A stretch of DNA of 29,842 bases from NCBI GenBank assembly GCA_946480015.1, contig CAMLIL010000072.1, positions 1-29,842 on the forward strand, written 5' to 3'. Shown one piece after another: positions 21,219 to 26,946 of this stretch; the stretch's first letter is position 1; each line of letters begins with the position of its first letter. The notes under the pieces were generated by a model, which worked only from the letters and a program-made list of their open reading frames with translations, ran no database searches and was not told the origin of the DNA. The position numbers and the translations under genes were made by a program. The DNA comes from an uncultured Oxalobacteraceae bacterium. Lineage in GTDB: Bacteria > Pseudomonadota > Gammaproteobacteria > Burkholderiales > Burkholderiaceae.

Positions 21219-21554
21219 ATGAACGAAACAAAGGTTAACACAAACATTGGCGATGTGACATCGGTCCAAGCAAAAAAAGTGGTTTTTGCACGGGACCATG
21301 TTGGAATTATCGACACGCCCTACGGCACACAGCTGATCAACCGCAATGAAGCGGCTGATCATGCCTACATGCGAGCAAAGCAGCTCAGCGCCTTGCTGAA
21401 GCTGATGCAGACCCAAACCGAAGGCGCCGAGCGTTTTAGTGAGCTGGGCCCCCGCGACCAAGACAGCCTGCTTTGGCTGGGCGTCCAGTTGGCCGACGAG
21501 CTGTATGCAATGGTCGACGTTGTCGCGGCCGACAAGTGGGAGGGCCGGGCATGA
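21219..21554 (+). CDS. Hypothetical protein, paralogue of the gene at 22089 (copy A)
   Basis: A 111-residue protein from ATG 21219 with TGAGGAG upstream. VGIIDTPYGTQLINRNEAADHAYMRAKQLSALLKLM (about 29-64) and QDSLLWLGVQLADELYAMVDVV (about 81-102) align closely with the gene at 22089. Shared positions include IDTP, QLI, DHA-x-MRA-x-QL, LWL and EL-x-xMVDVV. It is helical, acidic and cytosolic. No known motif. First gene of a four-gene operon in which every junction is an ATGA overlap. Confidence 0.6.
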   Translation: MNETKVNTNIGDVTSVQAKKVVFARDHVGIIDTPYGTQLINRNEAADHAYMRAKQLSALLKLMQTQTEGAERFSELGPRDQDSLLWLGVQLADELYAMVDVVAADKWEGRA

Positions 21555-21916
21555 ACCAATCCAAGCCAGTCTTTCAGAACCGGGAGCGCGCGTCGTTTGA
21601 ATTTGGGCGCCTGGTGCGCTCTTTGCCCGCTCATTTGCACGGCGCGTCCTTGAATGTCGAGCAGCTGGAAGAAATCAAAGCCGCGGATCAGCATGCGGCG
21701 AATGCCAAGGGCATCTTGTTAGATGGGCTCCAGTCGCTCGGGCGTGTTCTGTGGTCTGCAGGTACAAATGAAGAGTGGCCAGCTGAGGTTAGTGACTGTG
21801 CCCGAGTGGGTGCGCTCGTAACTGAAATCGCCTTGCAAATCGAGTTCTTGAGCGAGTTTCGGGAAGAGGTGGCGGAACACAACCTTCGTAACGCACAGAA
21901 AGGCGCACGCAAATGA
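21551..21916 (+). CDS. Hypothetical helical protein in the paralogue operon
   Basis: A 121-residue protein from ATG 21551, overlapping the upstream stop; GAGGG precedes it. The protein is all-helical and charged (ASFEFGRLVRSLPAHLHG, then IKAADQHAANAKGILLDGLQSLGRVLW). I do not recognise it. Coupled translation suggests stoichiometric production with the two flanking proteins. Confidence 0.55.
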   Translation: MNQSKPVFQNRERASFEFGRLVRSLPAHLHGASLNVEQLEEIKAADQHAANAKGILLDGLQSLGRVLWSAGTNEEWPAEVSDCARVGALVTEIALQIEFLSEFREEVAEHNLRNAQKGARK

Positions 21917-22092
21917 ACATGACCCAACAGGCTTTGAAATCCGTTCCGTGCGTCGATGGCGTCGACGTTCCCCAACTGCTGCACGACATTGGCGAGGCCA
22001 GCGTGAACGCAAACAGTGTTGAGCTGTTCCGCCTATGCCTTGACGCCCAGCGCGTCCTGGTGGGCCTGTTTGCTCAGGAGGCACGAGCATGA
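21913..22092 (+). CDS. Small helical protein in the paralogue operon
   Basis: A 59-residue protein, ATGA overlap at both ends (21913-21916 and 22089-22092). VPQLLHDIGEASVNANSVELFRLCLDAQRVLVGLFAQEA is two amphipathic helices. It may be a partner or linker protein; no function is recognised. Confidence 0.6.
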   Translation: MNMTQQALKSVPCVDGVDVPQLLHDIGEASVNANSVELFRLCLDAQRVLVGLFAQEARA

Positions 22093-22385
22093 GCCGCATT
22101 AACACGCCTGAGAATGAAGCCCTGCTTAAGCCAGACGAGAAATTTGTTGGCCGGATCGACACTCCGTTTAGCGTTCAGCTCATCCCCCAACGTAACGCGC
22201 TGGATCACGCATCAATGCGTGCACGGCAATTGAACGGGCTATTGCTGCTCATGACCGGCGAGGGTTTTGACGTATTTGAAGGTTTGAGCGAAGGGCCAAA
22301 GCAAGAAATGTTGTGGCTTGCTCAGCAATGGGCTGCTGAGCTGGCCGATATGGTCGACGTGGTTCACCGAGACGCGAAAAGGTGA
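22089..22385 (+). CDS. Hypothetical protein, paralogue of the gene at 21219 (copy B)
   Basis: A 98-residue protein with a clear alignment to the 21219 product from about residue 20 on: GRIDTPFSVQLI, NALDHASMRARQLNGLLLLM, LWLAQQWAAELADMVDVV. The duplication flanks the two middle genes, so a two-gene insertion or a duplication with divergence has occurred. It ends at the start of the oriT region and could be an accessory mobilization or immunity protein, by position only. Confidence 0.6.
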   Translation: MSRINTPENEALLKPDEKFVGRIDTPFSVQLIPQRNALDHASMRARQLNGLLLLMTGEGFDVFEGLSEGPKQEMLWLAQQWAAELADMVDVVHRDAKR

Positions 22386-22725
22386 TTGAGGACGATCCCG
22401 CCCAGGTCCGCCGGCGGCGGGAATTTATTTGCAGTCGAAACGTAGAAAACGGCGCGCTACGGCACCAATCTGCAACCACGCCACTTTCCATAGCGCATGA
22501 TTAAAGGAGGACAACAACACCAGCGAGGCAAGCCATGAAGCAGCCGCAGACACGTATACGCCACCGGGGCGCAACCCGGCCAAGCTCCCTCATGGGGGCG
22601 CGGAGTGGGGTGGGGGCGGCCCCCGGCAAGGCGAACAACTTTCGTAGAAAGTGTAGTGAGTACACCGGGCCAGCCCGGTGGCTGCTACCCCGGCCTGCGC
22701 CGGCGGCGATCGCGCGGAGGCTGCC
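22386..22725. other. oriT-containing intergenic region
   Basis: No supported gene. A frame at 22535-22729 ends with an ATGA overlap onto the mob start but passes straight through the oriT hairpins, so I leave it out. The 3' half holds the stacked inverted repeats of a MobV-type oriT. Confidence 0.6.
22637..22680 (+). other. Predicted MobV oriT with nic site
   Basis: Three inverted repeats in a row: ACTTTC-GTA-GAAAGT (22638-22652), GTGTA-GTGAG-TACAC (22651-22665) and CACCGGGC-CA-GCCCGGTG (22663-22680). The middle loop matches the MobV nick region TAGTG(T/A)G/T of pMV158-type oriTs, predicting cleavage around 22660/22661. The relaxase gene starts 45 bases downstream, the usual arrangement. Confidence 0.75.
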
Positions 22726-23784
22726 ATGACCAACTACTGCATCCTGCGCGCCGAGAAGCTGACGTCGTTCGGGTCGATCACCGGCTCGGCCAAGCACACC
22801 TTCAGGGAAATTCCGACGCCGAACGCGGACGCGAGTCGTACGCACCTGAACAAGACTTTCGGCGCCCAGAATGCGGCAGCAGTGCGCGCGGCGATCCAGG
22901 CCCGGCTGCCGGCGAAGCGGAGGAAGGACGCGGTCCTGGCGATCGAGTACCTGGTGACGGCCTCGCCCGAGTGGTTCCGGACGGCGCCGACGAAGCAGCA
23001 GAACGCCTACTTTGCCGCCGCGGTTCTGTGGCTGGAGGCCAGGCACGGGAAGGGCAACGTCGTGTGCGTGAATATGCAGCTGGACGAGACCAGTCCGCAT
23101 CTCGTGGCTTATGTGGTGCCCCTGACGAAGGACGGCCGGCTTTCAGCCAAGGATTTCCTGGGCGGCCGAAAGGTCCTGAGCGAGATGCAGACGGACTTCG
23201 CGGAGAAGATCGGCAAGCCGGTCGGTCTGCAGCGCGGCGTCGAGGGTTCGAAGGCAACGCACACAACGGCCAAGAAGTATGCCGCAGCGCTGCAGAAAGG
23301 CCCGACCATGGCCGCGCCCGTGCCGCCGGCGCCGACCATCGCCGACCGGGTCACTGGGCGCGCGAAGCAGATGACGGAGGAATACACCGCTGCGCAGGCT
23401 GAATACGCCGCCCACGTCGAGCAGATCCTCAATGTAGTGATGATCAGCCGAGATGCGCGCGCCCATCAGGCTGCCGCGCTCGAGCAGCTGCGCCAGGAGG
23501 TCGAGGAGGCGAAACAGCACGAGCTGGAGGCAAACAAGCTGCGCAGGGAGAACGAGCGGCTACGGGCTCGGGAGAAGGCGAGAGAGCAGGAATTTGCCGC
23601 CGAAAAACGGTCGTTCATGGAGACGATCGCCAGTCTCAAGGGCCAGCTCCAAGAGGCGATCACGAAAATTAAGCGCATGGCGGCGCGCATCTTATTTCTT
23701 GAGGACAAGCTGTTTCCTACAAGGCAGAATAGACATACTGTTGACGACGTCGACAGCGACTCAGGTCTGACATTCAGGCCGTAA
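22726..23784 (+). CDS. mob: MobV-family relaxase (pBBR1 Mob-like)
   Basis: A 352-residue protein with GGAGG before ATG 22726. Residues 1-45 carry the Mob_Pre motif I (MTNYCILRAEKL, GSAKHTFRE, PNADASRTHLN), with H24 in the nucleophile position. KRRKDAVLAIEYLVTASPEW (about 64-83) and DETSPHLVAYVVPLTKDGRLSAKDF (120-144) closely follow the pBBR1 Mob. The metal motif that usually reads H-x-DE-x-x-PH has Gln118 in place of the first His. Residues about 220-330 form a coiled coil. It nicks oriT and leads the strand into a conjugation channel provided by another plasmid, since no type IV secretion gene is present. Confidence 0.88.
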   Translation: MTNYCILRAEKLTSFGSITGSAKHTFREIPTPNADASRTHLNKTFGAQNAAAVRAAIQARLPAKRRKDAVLAIEYLVTASPEWFRTAPTKQQNAYFAAAVLWLEARHGKGNVVCVNMQLDETSPHLVAYVVPLTKDGRLSAKDFLGGRKVLSEMQTDFAEKIGKPVGLQRGVEGSKATHTTAKKYAAALQKGPTMAAPVPPAPTIADRVTGRAKQMTEEYTAAQAEYAAHVEQILNVVMISRDARAHQAAALEQLRQEVEEAKQHELEANKLRRENERLRAREKAREQEFAAEKRSFMETIASLKGQLQEAITKIKRMAARILFLEDKLFPTRQNRHTVDDVDSDSGLTFRP

Positions 23785-23792
23785 TGGTTTTC

Positions 23793-23860
23793 GGCAGTGC
23801 CTAGCTTTAGCGGGCGAAGAGGTGGTTCCCTTACCACCCTGGCACTGCCTCCTATTTTTT
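23793..23860 (+). terminator. Branched hairpin and T-run between mob and the winged-helix gene
   Basis: Arms GGCAGTGCC (23793-23801) and GGCACTGCC (23841-23849) pair exactly and enclose a second hairpin GGTGGT-TCCCTT-ACCACC (23821-23838). CCTATTTTTT follows. It can end mob transcription. Its size (57 bases) and complexity also suit an attenuator or copy-control leader for the gene at 23885. TTTAAGGG occurs twice after it, the second acting as ribosome site. Confidence 0.62.
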
Positions 23861-23884
23861 AAGGGCTGCGTTTAAGGGAACGCT

Positions 23885-24823
23885 ATGAAGACAGGGTTCT
23901 TCGCTATTGGGCTGGCCGAATGGCGCCAAGCCTGCGAAATTGGCCTTAATCCGGCCGTCGCTTTTCTGGTTCTGGCATGTGGTACCGGTCGCGACAATCA
24001 AACCACCGCTTGGTCGGCCAATGCAGTCCAGGAATACGGCGGCATCCGCTGGGAGCGCGCCAAGCCCGCCATTGAGCAACTGGTAAAGGCCGGGCTGGTG
24101 ACGCTGGCCGAGAGCTCGACCAAGGCCAGGCCGCGCTACAAGCTGAAAATTTCCGAGGACAGAATCTGGCTGCCCAAGAATGTCGTCGTGCCGCTGGCCG
24201 GGGAAGAGCCTATCGTGCATCGGGTGCGCCAAACCCAGGACGTTTTGACCCTGCGCCTGTTTGTGGAGCTTTACCATGCCCAGAACCTGGCAGCAGATGG
24301 CGGCATTTCCCGTGAGGTCTACTACCGGAAATATGAGAAGGAAGTTTGCCGGGACGTCGGCACTATGGTCTATCTCGGGTTCACCGATGCCAATACATGG
24401 GTTTCATGGTCGACAGACGTAACGAAAGCGCACATAGGGAAAGGCGAAAACCGCGGGGAACCCTTTTTCCAGCGGATTGCCACTCTCAAGGAAATGGGCC
24501 TGATTCAGGAGGCCACCTACCTTTTCGAGTCGTCGTCGCCCGACGCGGAGATTCTGTTCCCGGTGAGTGGTCCTGAACCAGAGGAGAGGGGCATTCATGC
24601 CAAGGCTTATGAGGTGGTCGAGAACAACCTGCAGGGCGGTACAGCGCTCCTTGAGCAGCACCATTACGTGATTCCGGTCTACCGACACCAGAAGACCGCC
24701 GAGCTCTACGGCATCTTCCGCATGCGATTCCGTGCGCAGACAGCGAACACCGGCGCCTGGTATGCAGTCCTCAAAGAGAAGACGGGCGCCGCCATGGAGA
24801 TGTTCCACAGGGCAATGGTGTAG
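23885..24823 (+). CDS. Winged-helix protein, possible replication initiator
   Basis: A 312-residue protein with AAGGGA before ATG 23885. NPAVAFLVLACGTGRDNQTTAWSANAVQEYGGIRWERAKPAIEQLVKAGLVTL (about 22-74) is a winged helix. A second alpha/beta domain with VRQTQDVLTLRLFVELYHAQNL and EVYYRKYEKEV follows (about 115-157), and a C-terminal strand-rich part (YVIPVYRHQKTAELYGIFRMRF). Two-domain winged-helix proteins followed by iterons suggest a Rep initiator, and exact 10-bp TCAAGGT iterons start 4 bases after the stop. A regulator of the next gene is the alternative. Confidence 0.5.
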   Translation: MKTGFFAIGLAEWRQACEIGLNPAVAFLVLACGTGRDNQTTAWSANAVQEYGGIRWERAKPAIEQLVKAGLVTLAESSTKARPRYKLKISEDRIWLPKNVVVPLAGEEPIVHRVRQTQDVLTLRLFVELYHAQNLAADGGISREVYYRKYEKEVCRDVGTMVYLGFTDANTWVSWSTDVTKAHIGKGENRGEPFFQRIATLKEMGLIQEATYLFESSSPDAEILFPVSGPEPEERGIHAKAYEVVENNLQGGTALLEQHHYVIPVYRHQKTAELYGIFRMRFRAQTANTGAWYAVLKEKTGAAMEMFHRAMV

Positions 24824-24826
24824 ACA

Positions 24827-24896
24827 TCAAGGTGTATCAAGGTTTTTCAAGGTAACTCAAAGATGGTAGGAAGTTATCAAGGTGAATCAAGGACCA
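24827..24896 (+). repeat. Seven-unit decamer array TCAAGGTNNN
   Basis: Units at 24827, 24837, 24847, 24857 (TCAAAGATGG), 24867 (degenerate), 24877 and 24887 keep an exact 10-bp step; five carry TCAAGG. It lies between the winged-helix gene and the gene at 24947, in an A/T-richer patch. Candidate Rep-binding iterons or an operator. Confidence 0.82.
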
Positions 24897-24905
24897 CCGG
24901 GACCG

Positions 24906-24921
24906 CCTCGCTTTCGCGAGG
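24906..24921 (+). terminator. Hairpin after the decamer array
   Basis: CCTCGC-TTTC-GCGAGG (6-bp stem) followed by TTTCGACG, 26 bases before the start at 24947. Possibly a weak terminator or RNA leader. Confidence 0.4.
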
Positions 24922-24946
24922 TTTCGACGCCAAGAGGAGAGAGAGT

Positions 24947-25495
24947 ATGAGTATCTGGTTTCGGGACAATAACGGAGATGATTTGATAACCCTCCGCTAT
25001 GCGGCAGAGGTTTTGAACGTCAGATTGCAAGCTGTCGTAAAACTGGGTTTGCCCCGTTACATGGTGGCCAAGAAAGCGGCTTACAAGAAAAGGGATATCG
25101 AAGCGTTTCTGATGGCTGATCTGGAGACGCCCAATGCTTTGCTGCGAGAGCTGCAGGAGGAGCATCGCCAGGTGCAACTCAAACAGAGGGCGCACCCATC
25201 GACGCGCTATCGGTCGACCACAGGCAATCTTTCCTCAGACGAGGCCAAGGCGGCAAAGCAAGCATCAAAAGCGAATCAGGGAAAGCCCGCTACCAAAGAC
25301 GAGGTATTCGGCGGTTGGCATAGCTCTGTTTCCCTAAATAAGCCTGTCCCACCACCTAGGCCAATGACGACGCTCGAGGCCAAGTTCGCTGAAAGCATGC
25401 GCGCACGTTTAAGAGAGGAGATGGTGGAGATGGAAAAGCTCTCTCTGAAAGAGCAGCGCGCTCGGCTGGGTTATGACTTGGACGACGATAATTAA
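24947..25495 (+). CDS. Putative DNA-binding protein with N-terminal HTH
   Basis: A 182-residue protein from ATG 24947 with AGGAGA upstream. Residues about 13-54 (LITLRYAAEVLNVRLQAVVKLGLPRYMVAKKAAYKKRDIEAFL) resemble a MerR/excisionase-type HTH with a wing. The rest is basic then acidic, with low-complexity stretches (EAKAAKQASKANQ) and a C-terminal coiled region (MRARLREEMVEMEKLSLKEQRARLG). It is flanked by the TCAAGGT array upstream and TCCAA units downstream. Likely an accessory regulator of the replication or maintenance block. Confidence 0.55.
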   Translation: MSIWFRDNNGDDLITLRYAAEVLNVRLQAVVKLGLPRYMVAKKAAYKKRDIEAFLMADLETPNALLRELQEEHRQVQLKQRAHPSTRYRSTTGNLSSDEAKAAKQASKANQGKPATKDEVFGGWHSSVSLNKPVPPPRPMTTLEAKFAESMRARLREEMVEMEKLSLKEQRARLGYDLDDDN

Positions 25496-25515
25496 TCCAA
25501 ATCCGTCCAACTGAC
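25496..25515 (+). repeat. Two TCCAA decamers after the stop
   Basis: TCCAAATCCG and TCCAACTGAC (25496, 25506) match the TCCAA units near 13000 and upstream of parA, at 10-bp spacing. Only two units, so this could be chance. Confidence 0.4.
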
Positions 25516-25610
25516 TTATCTGGACTTTACATGTAATACATTTAGGGGTATATTTCCTTATGCTTGGAATTTTTGTTACCTGAGCATTTACAGTCCCTTG
25601 GATAACCGTA

Positions 25611-25703
25611 ATGCGCGCGAAAGCGCCACCGCAAACCAAGGCAGTCGAACACCCGGCCCGCAGTAAAGCCGGCGCTCGCACTGAAAAAAGCAGCATCGAA
25701 TAA
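25611..25703 (+). CDS. Possible 30-residue basic peptide
   Basis: ATG 25611 to TAA 25701, immediately before terminator 1. The peptide is rich in Lys, Arg, Ala and Pro (starts MRAKAPPQTK, ends EKSSIE). The ribosome site is poor (TTGGATAACCGTA). Its exact fit before a terminator is the main argument. It may equally be noncoding leader sequence. Confidence 0.3.
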   Translation: MRAKAPPQTKAVEHPARSKAGARTEKSSIE

Positions 25704-25728
25704 ACCGCCCCCTGAGGCGGTTTTTTTT
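25702..25728 (+). terminator. Terminator 1 of 3
   Basis: AAACCGCC-CCCTGA-GGCGGTTT with eight T. Confidence 0.9.
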
Positions 25729-25760
25729 CGTCCATACCTCCTACAAATCCGCAGTACCGA

Positions 25761-25793
25761 AAGCCGGCTCGCCTAACAGCAGCCGGCTTTTTT
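25761..25793 (+). terminator. Terminator 2 of 3
   Basis: AAGCCGGCT and AGCCGGCTT form a 9-bp stem around CGCCTAACAGC, followed by a run of T. Confidence 0.9.
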
Positions 25794-25802
25794 CGTTAAC
25801 TC

Positions 25803-25839
25803 GCCCGCCTCGCGTTCATCGCCTGGCGGGCTTTTTTTT
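25803..25839 (+). terminator. Terminator 3 of 3
   Basis: GCCCGCC and GGCGGGC form a 7-bp stem with a 15-base loop, followed by eight T. It ends 11 bases before the AlpA-like start and touches its ribosome site GGAGA. Confidence 0.9.
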
Positions 25840-25850
25840 GGAGAAACCGA

Positions 25851-26060
25851 ATGAATGCCATCATCGATTTAGGGCGTGTTACTGCCAAAACCACTCTGGG
25901 CCGCAGCACTATTTATGCGTATGTGAAGGCCGGGAAGTTTCCTGCACCGATCCAGGTCAGCCCCCGCCATGTCGCATGGATCGAGGCGGAAGTGGATGCA
26001 TGGGTCCAGGAACGCATTGCTGAGAGCCGCGCAGAGCAACCGAATGAGGTGTCGGCATGA
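25851..26060 (+). CDS. AlpA-family phage regulator
   Basis: A 69-residue protein with GGAGA before ATG 25851. VTAKTTLGRSTIYAYVKAGKFPAPIQVSPRHVAWIEAEVDAWVQERI (about 10-56) is the AlpA winged HTH: strand/helix start, SxxTIYxxxKxGxFPxPxxxxxRxxxWxxxEVDxW. AlpA and Cox proteins switch phage and satellite gene programmes and can promote excision. First gene of an operon of overlapping genes that ends at the Q-like gene. Confidence 0.85.
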   Translation: MNAIIDLGRVTAKTTLGRSTIYAYVKAGKFPAPIQVSPRHVAWIEAEVDAWVQERIAESRAEQPNEVSA

Positions 26061-26491
26061 AGCCGGCGATCGGAAAAGCAAACGCGCCCTGGGCGGGGCG
26101 CGTTCAGTTTGTTCGGGCTGGGGGGCCTGCAACACAAAAGTTAGTCGATTGCGGCGCACAGAATATCACGGAGGTTTGCAAAGAGCTAACTCTGGCTGGT
26201 GTCGCGTTGCGTTCGGCGGACGGAAAAACGCAGGTAGAGACGCTGCGCCGAGCGCTCGAGTACCGCGGTGCGCGTGGACTGAACACCTACGAGGGCACAG
26301 CGGCCGGCTACCTGCGGCTTGCGACGCGCGTCAAGGAGCTCAGGGAGCAGTGGGACATCTACACCCTGAACGAAGACGTGATCGGTCCCGATGGGCTGCT
26401 GCACAAGCGCGTCGCCCGCTACATTCTGCGCGGCCGCCGTCATGATCAGCAACCTCCGGCCCAGGCCACGCTGCCAGGAGGCCGCTTATGA
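26057..26491 (+). CDS. Phage helix-turn-helix protein (HTH_39-like)
   Basis: A 144-residue protein with an ATGA overlap with the AlpA-like gene. ALEYRGARGLNTYEGTAAGYLRLATRVKELREQWDIYTLNEDV (about 67-109) is the winged HTH seen in phage genes placed before YdaU-like genes, with the R-x-RxKELRE core. GPDGLLHKRVARYILRGRR completes the wing and tail. Probably DNA-binding in replication or early regulation. It overlaps the DUF1376 gene. Confidence 0.65.
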   Translation: MKPAIGKANAPWAGRVQFVRAGGPATQKLVDCGAQNITEVCKELTLAGVALRSADGKTQVETLRRALEYRGARGLNTYEGTAAGYLRLATRVKELREQWDIYTLNEDVIGPDGLLHKRVARYILRGRRHDQQPPAQATLPGGRL

Positions 26492-26946
26492 ATTTCTACA
26501 AGCACTTCCTGGGCGACTACGCGCGCGCCACCGGGCATTTGTCGCTGGTTGAGCACGGTGCTTTTCGGCTGATGCTGGACCACTTCTACGGTGCCGGCCG
26601 ACCGCTGCCGGCGAATCGGAAGGCGCTCTACCGCCTGCTGCGCGCCGAGACGCCGGACGAACGCCGCGCCGTCGACGCCATCGCGATCCAGTTCTGGCGC
26701 CCGCTGCCGGACGATATCGAGCCGCTCTACGAGCTGCTGGAACTGCGGACCGAGGCTGAACGCCGTCCCCTTCGCATGGTCGTGAACGAATGGACCGAGG
26801 TGGGTGGCCTGATCAATACGCGAGCCCTGGGCGAGATGGTCAAGGCCCGCGTGGTCGCTGAGAAAAACAAGCAGACTGCTATCGAGCGCGAGCAAAAGCG
26901 CCGCTCCCAGCAGCAGCTGCAGGTTGTTGGAGGAGGGCGTGCCTGA
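26488..26946 (+). CDS. DUF1376 (YdaU-like) phage protein
   Basis: A 152-residue protein, ATGA overlap upstream. MNFYKHFLGDYARATGHLSLVEHGAFRLMLDHFYGAGRPLPANRKALYRLLRA (1-53) is the DUF1376 signature with its Y/F-K-x-hhGDY opening. The C-terminal half is a charged helix. YdaU-like proteins lie in phage replication regions, often before helicase loaders or helicases. Many have a long variable tail after this point, which is missing here. See the helicase N-terminus. Confidence 0.82.
   Translation: MNFYKHFLGDYARATGHLSLVEHGAFRLMLDHFYGAGRPLPANRKALYRLLRAETPDERRAVDAIAIQFWRPLPDDIEPLYELLELRTEAERRPLRMVVNEWTEVGGLINTRALGEMVKARVVAEKNKQTAIEREQKRRSQQQLQVVGGGRA

Larger units (their letters stand above)
25496..25850. 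other. Intergenic region before the early phage operon
   Basis: Holds two TCCAA decamers, an A/T-rich stretch (25520-25600) that could carry a promoter, one tiny open frame (25611-25703) and three stacked terminators. It insulates the phage-type operon from the plasmid block. Confidence 0.55.

Noticed and set aside
22535..22729. Frame before mob with an ATGA overlap onto its start
   Set aside because: It reads through all three oriT hairpins and is Arg/Pro-rich without structure. The overlap is probably chance, although GAGG precedes its ATG.
24827..24896. CRISPR-like array
   Set aside because: Units are only 10 bp with no spacers and no cas genes. They are iterons.
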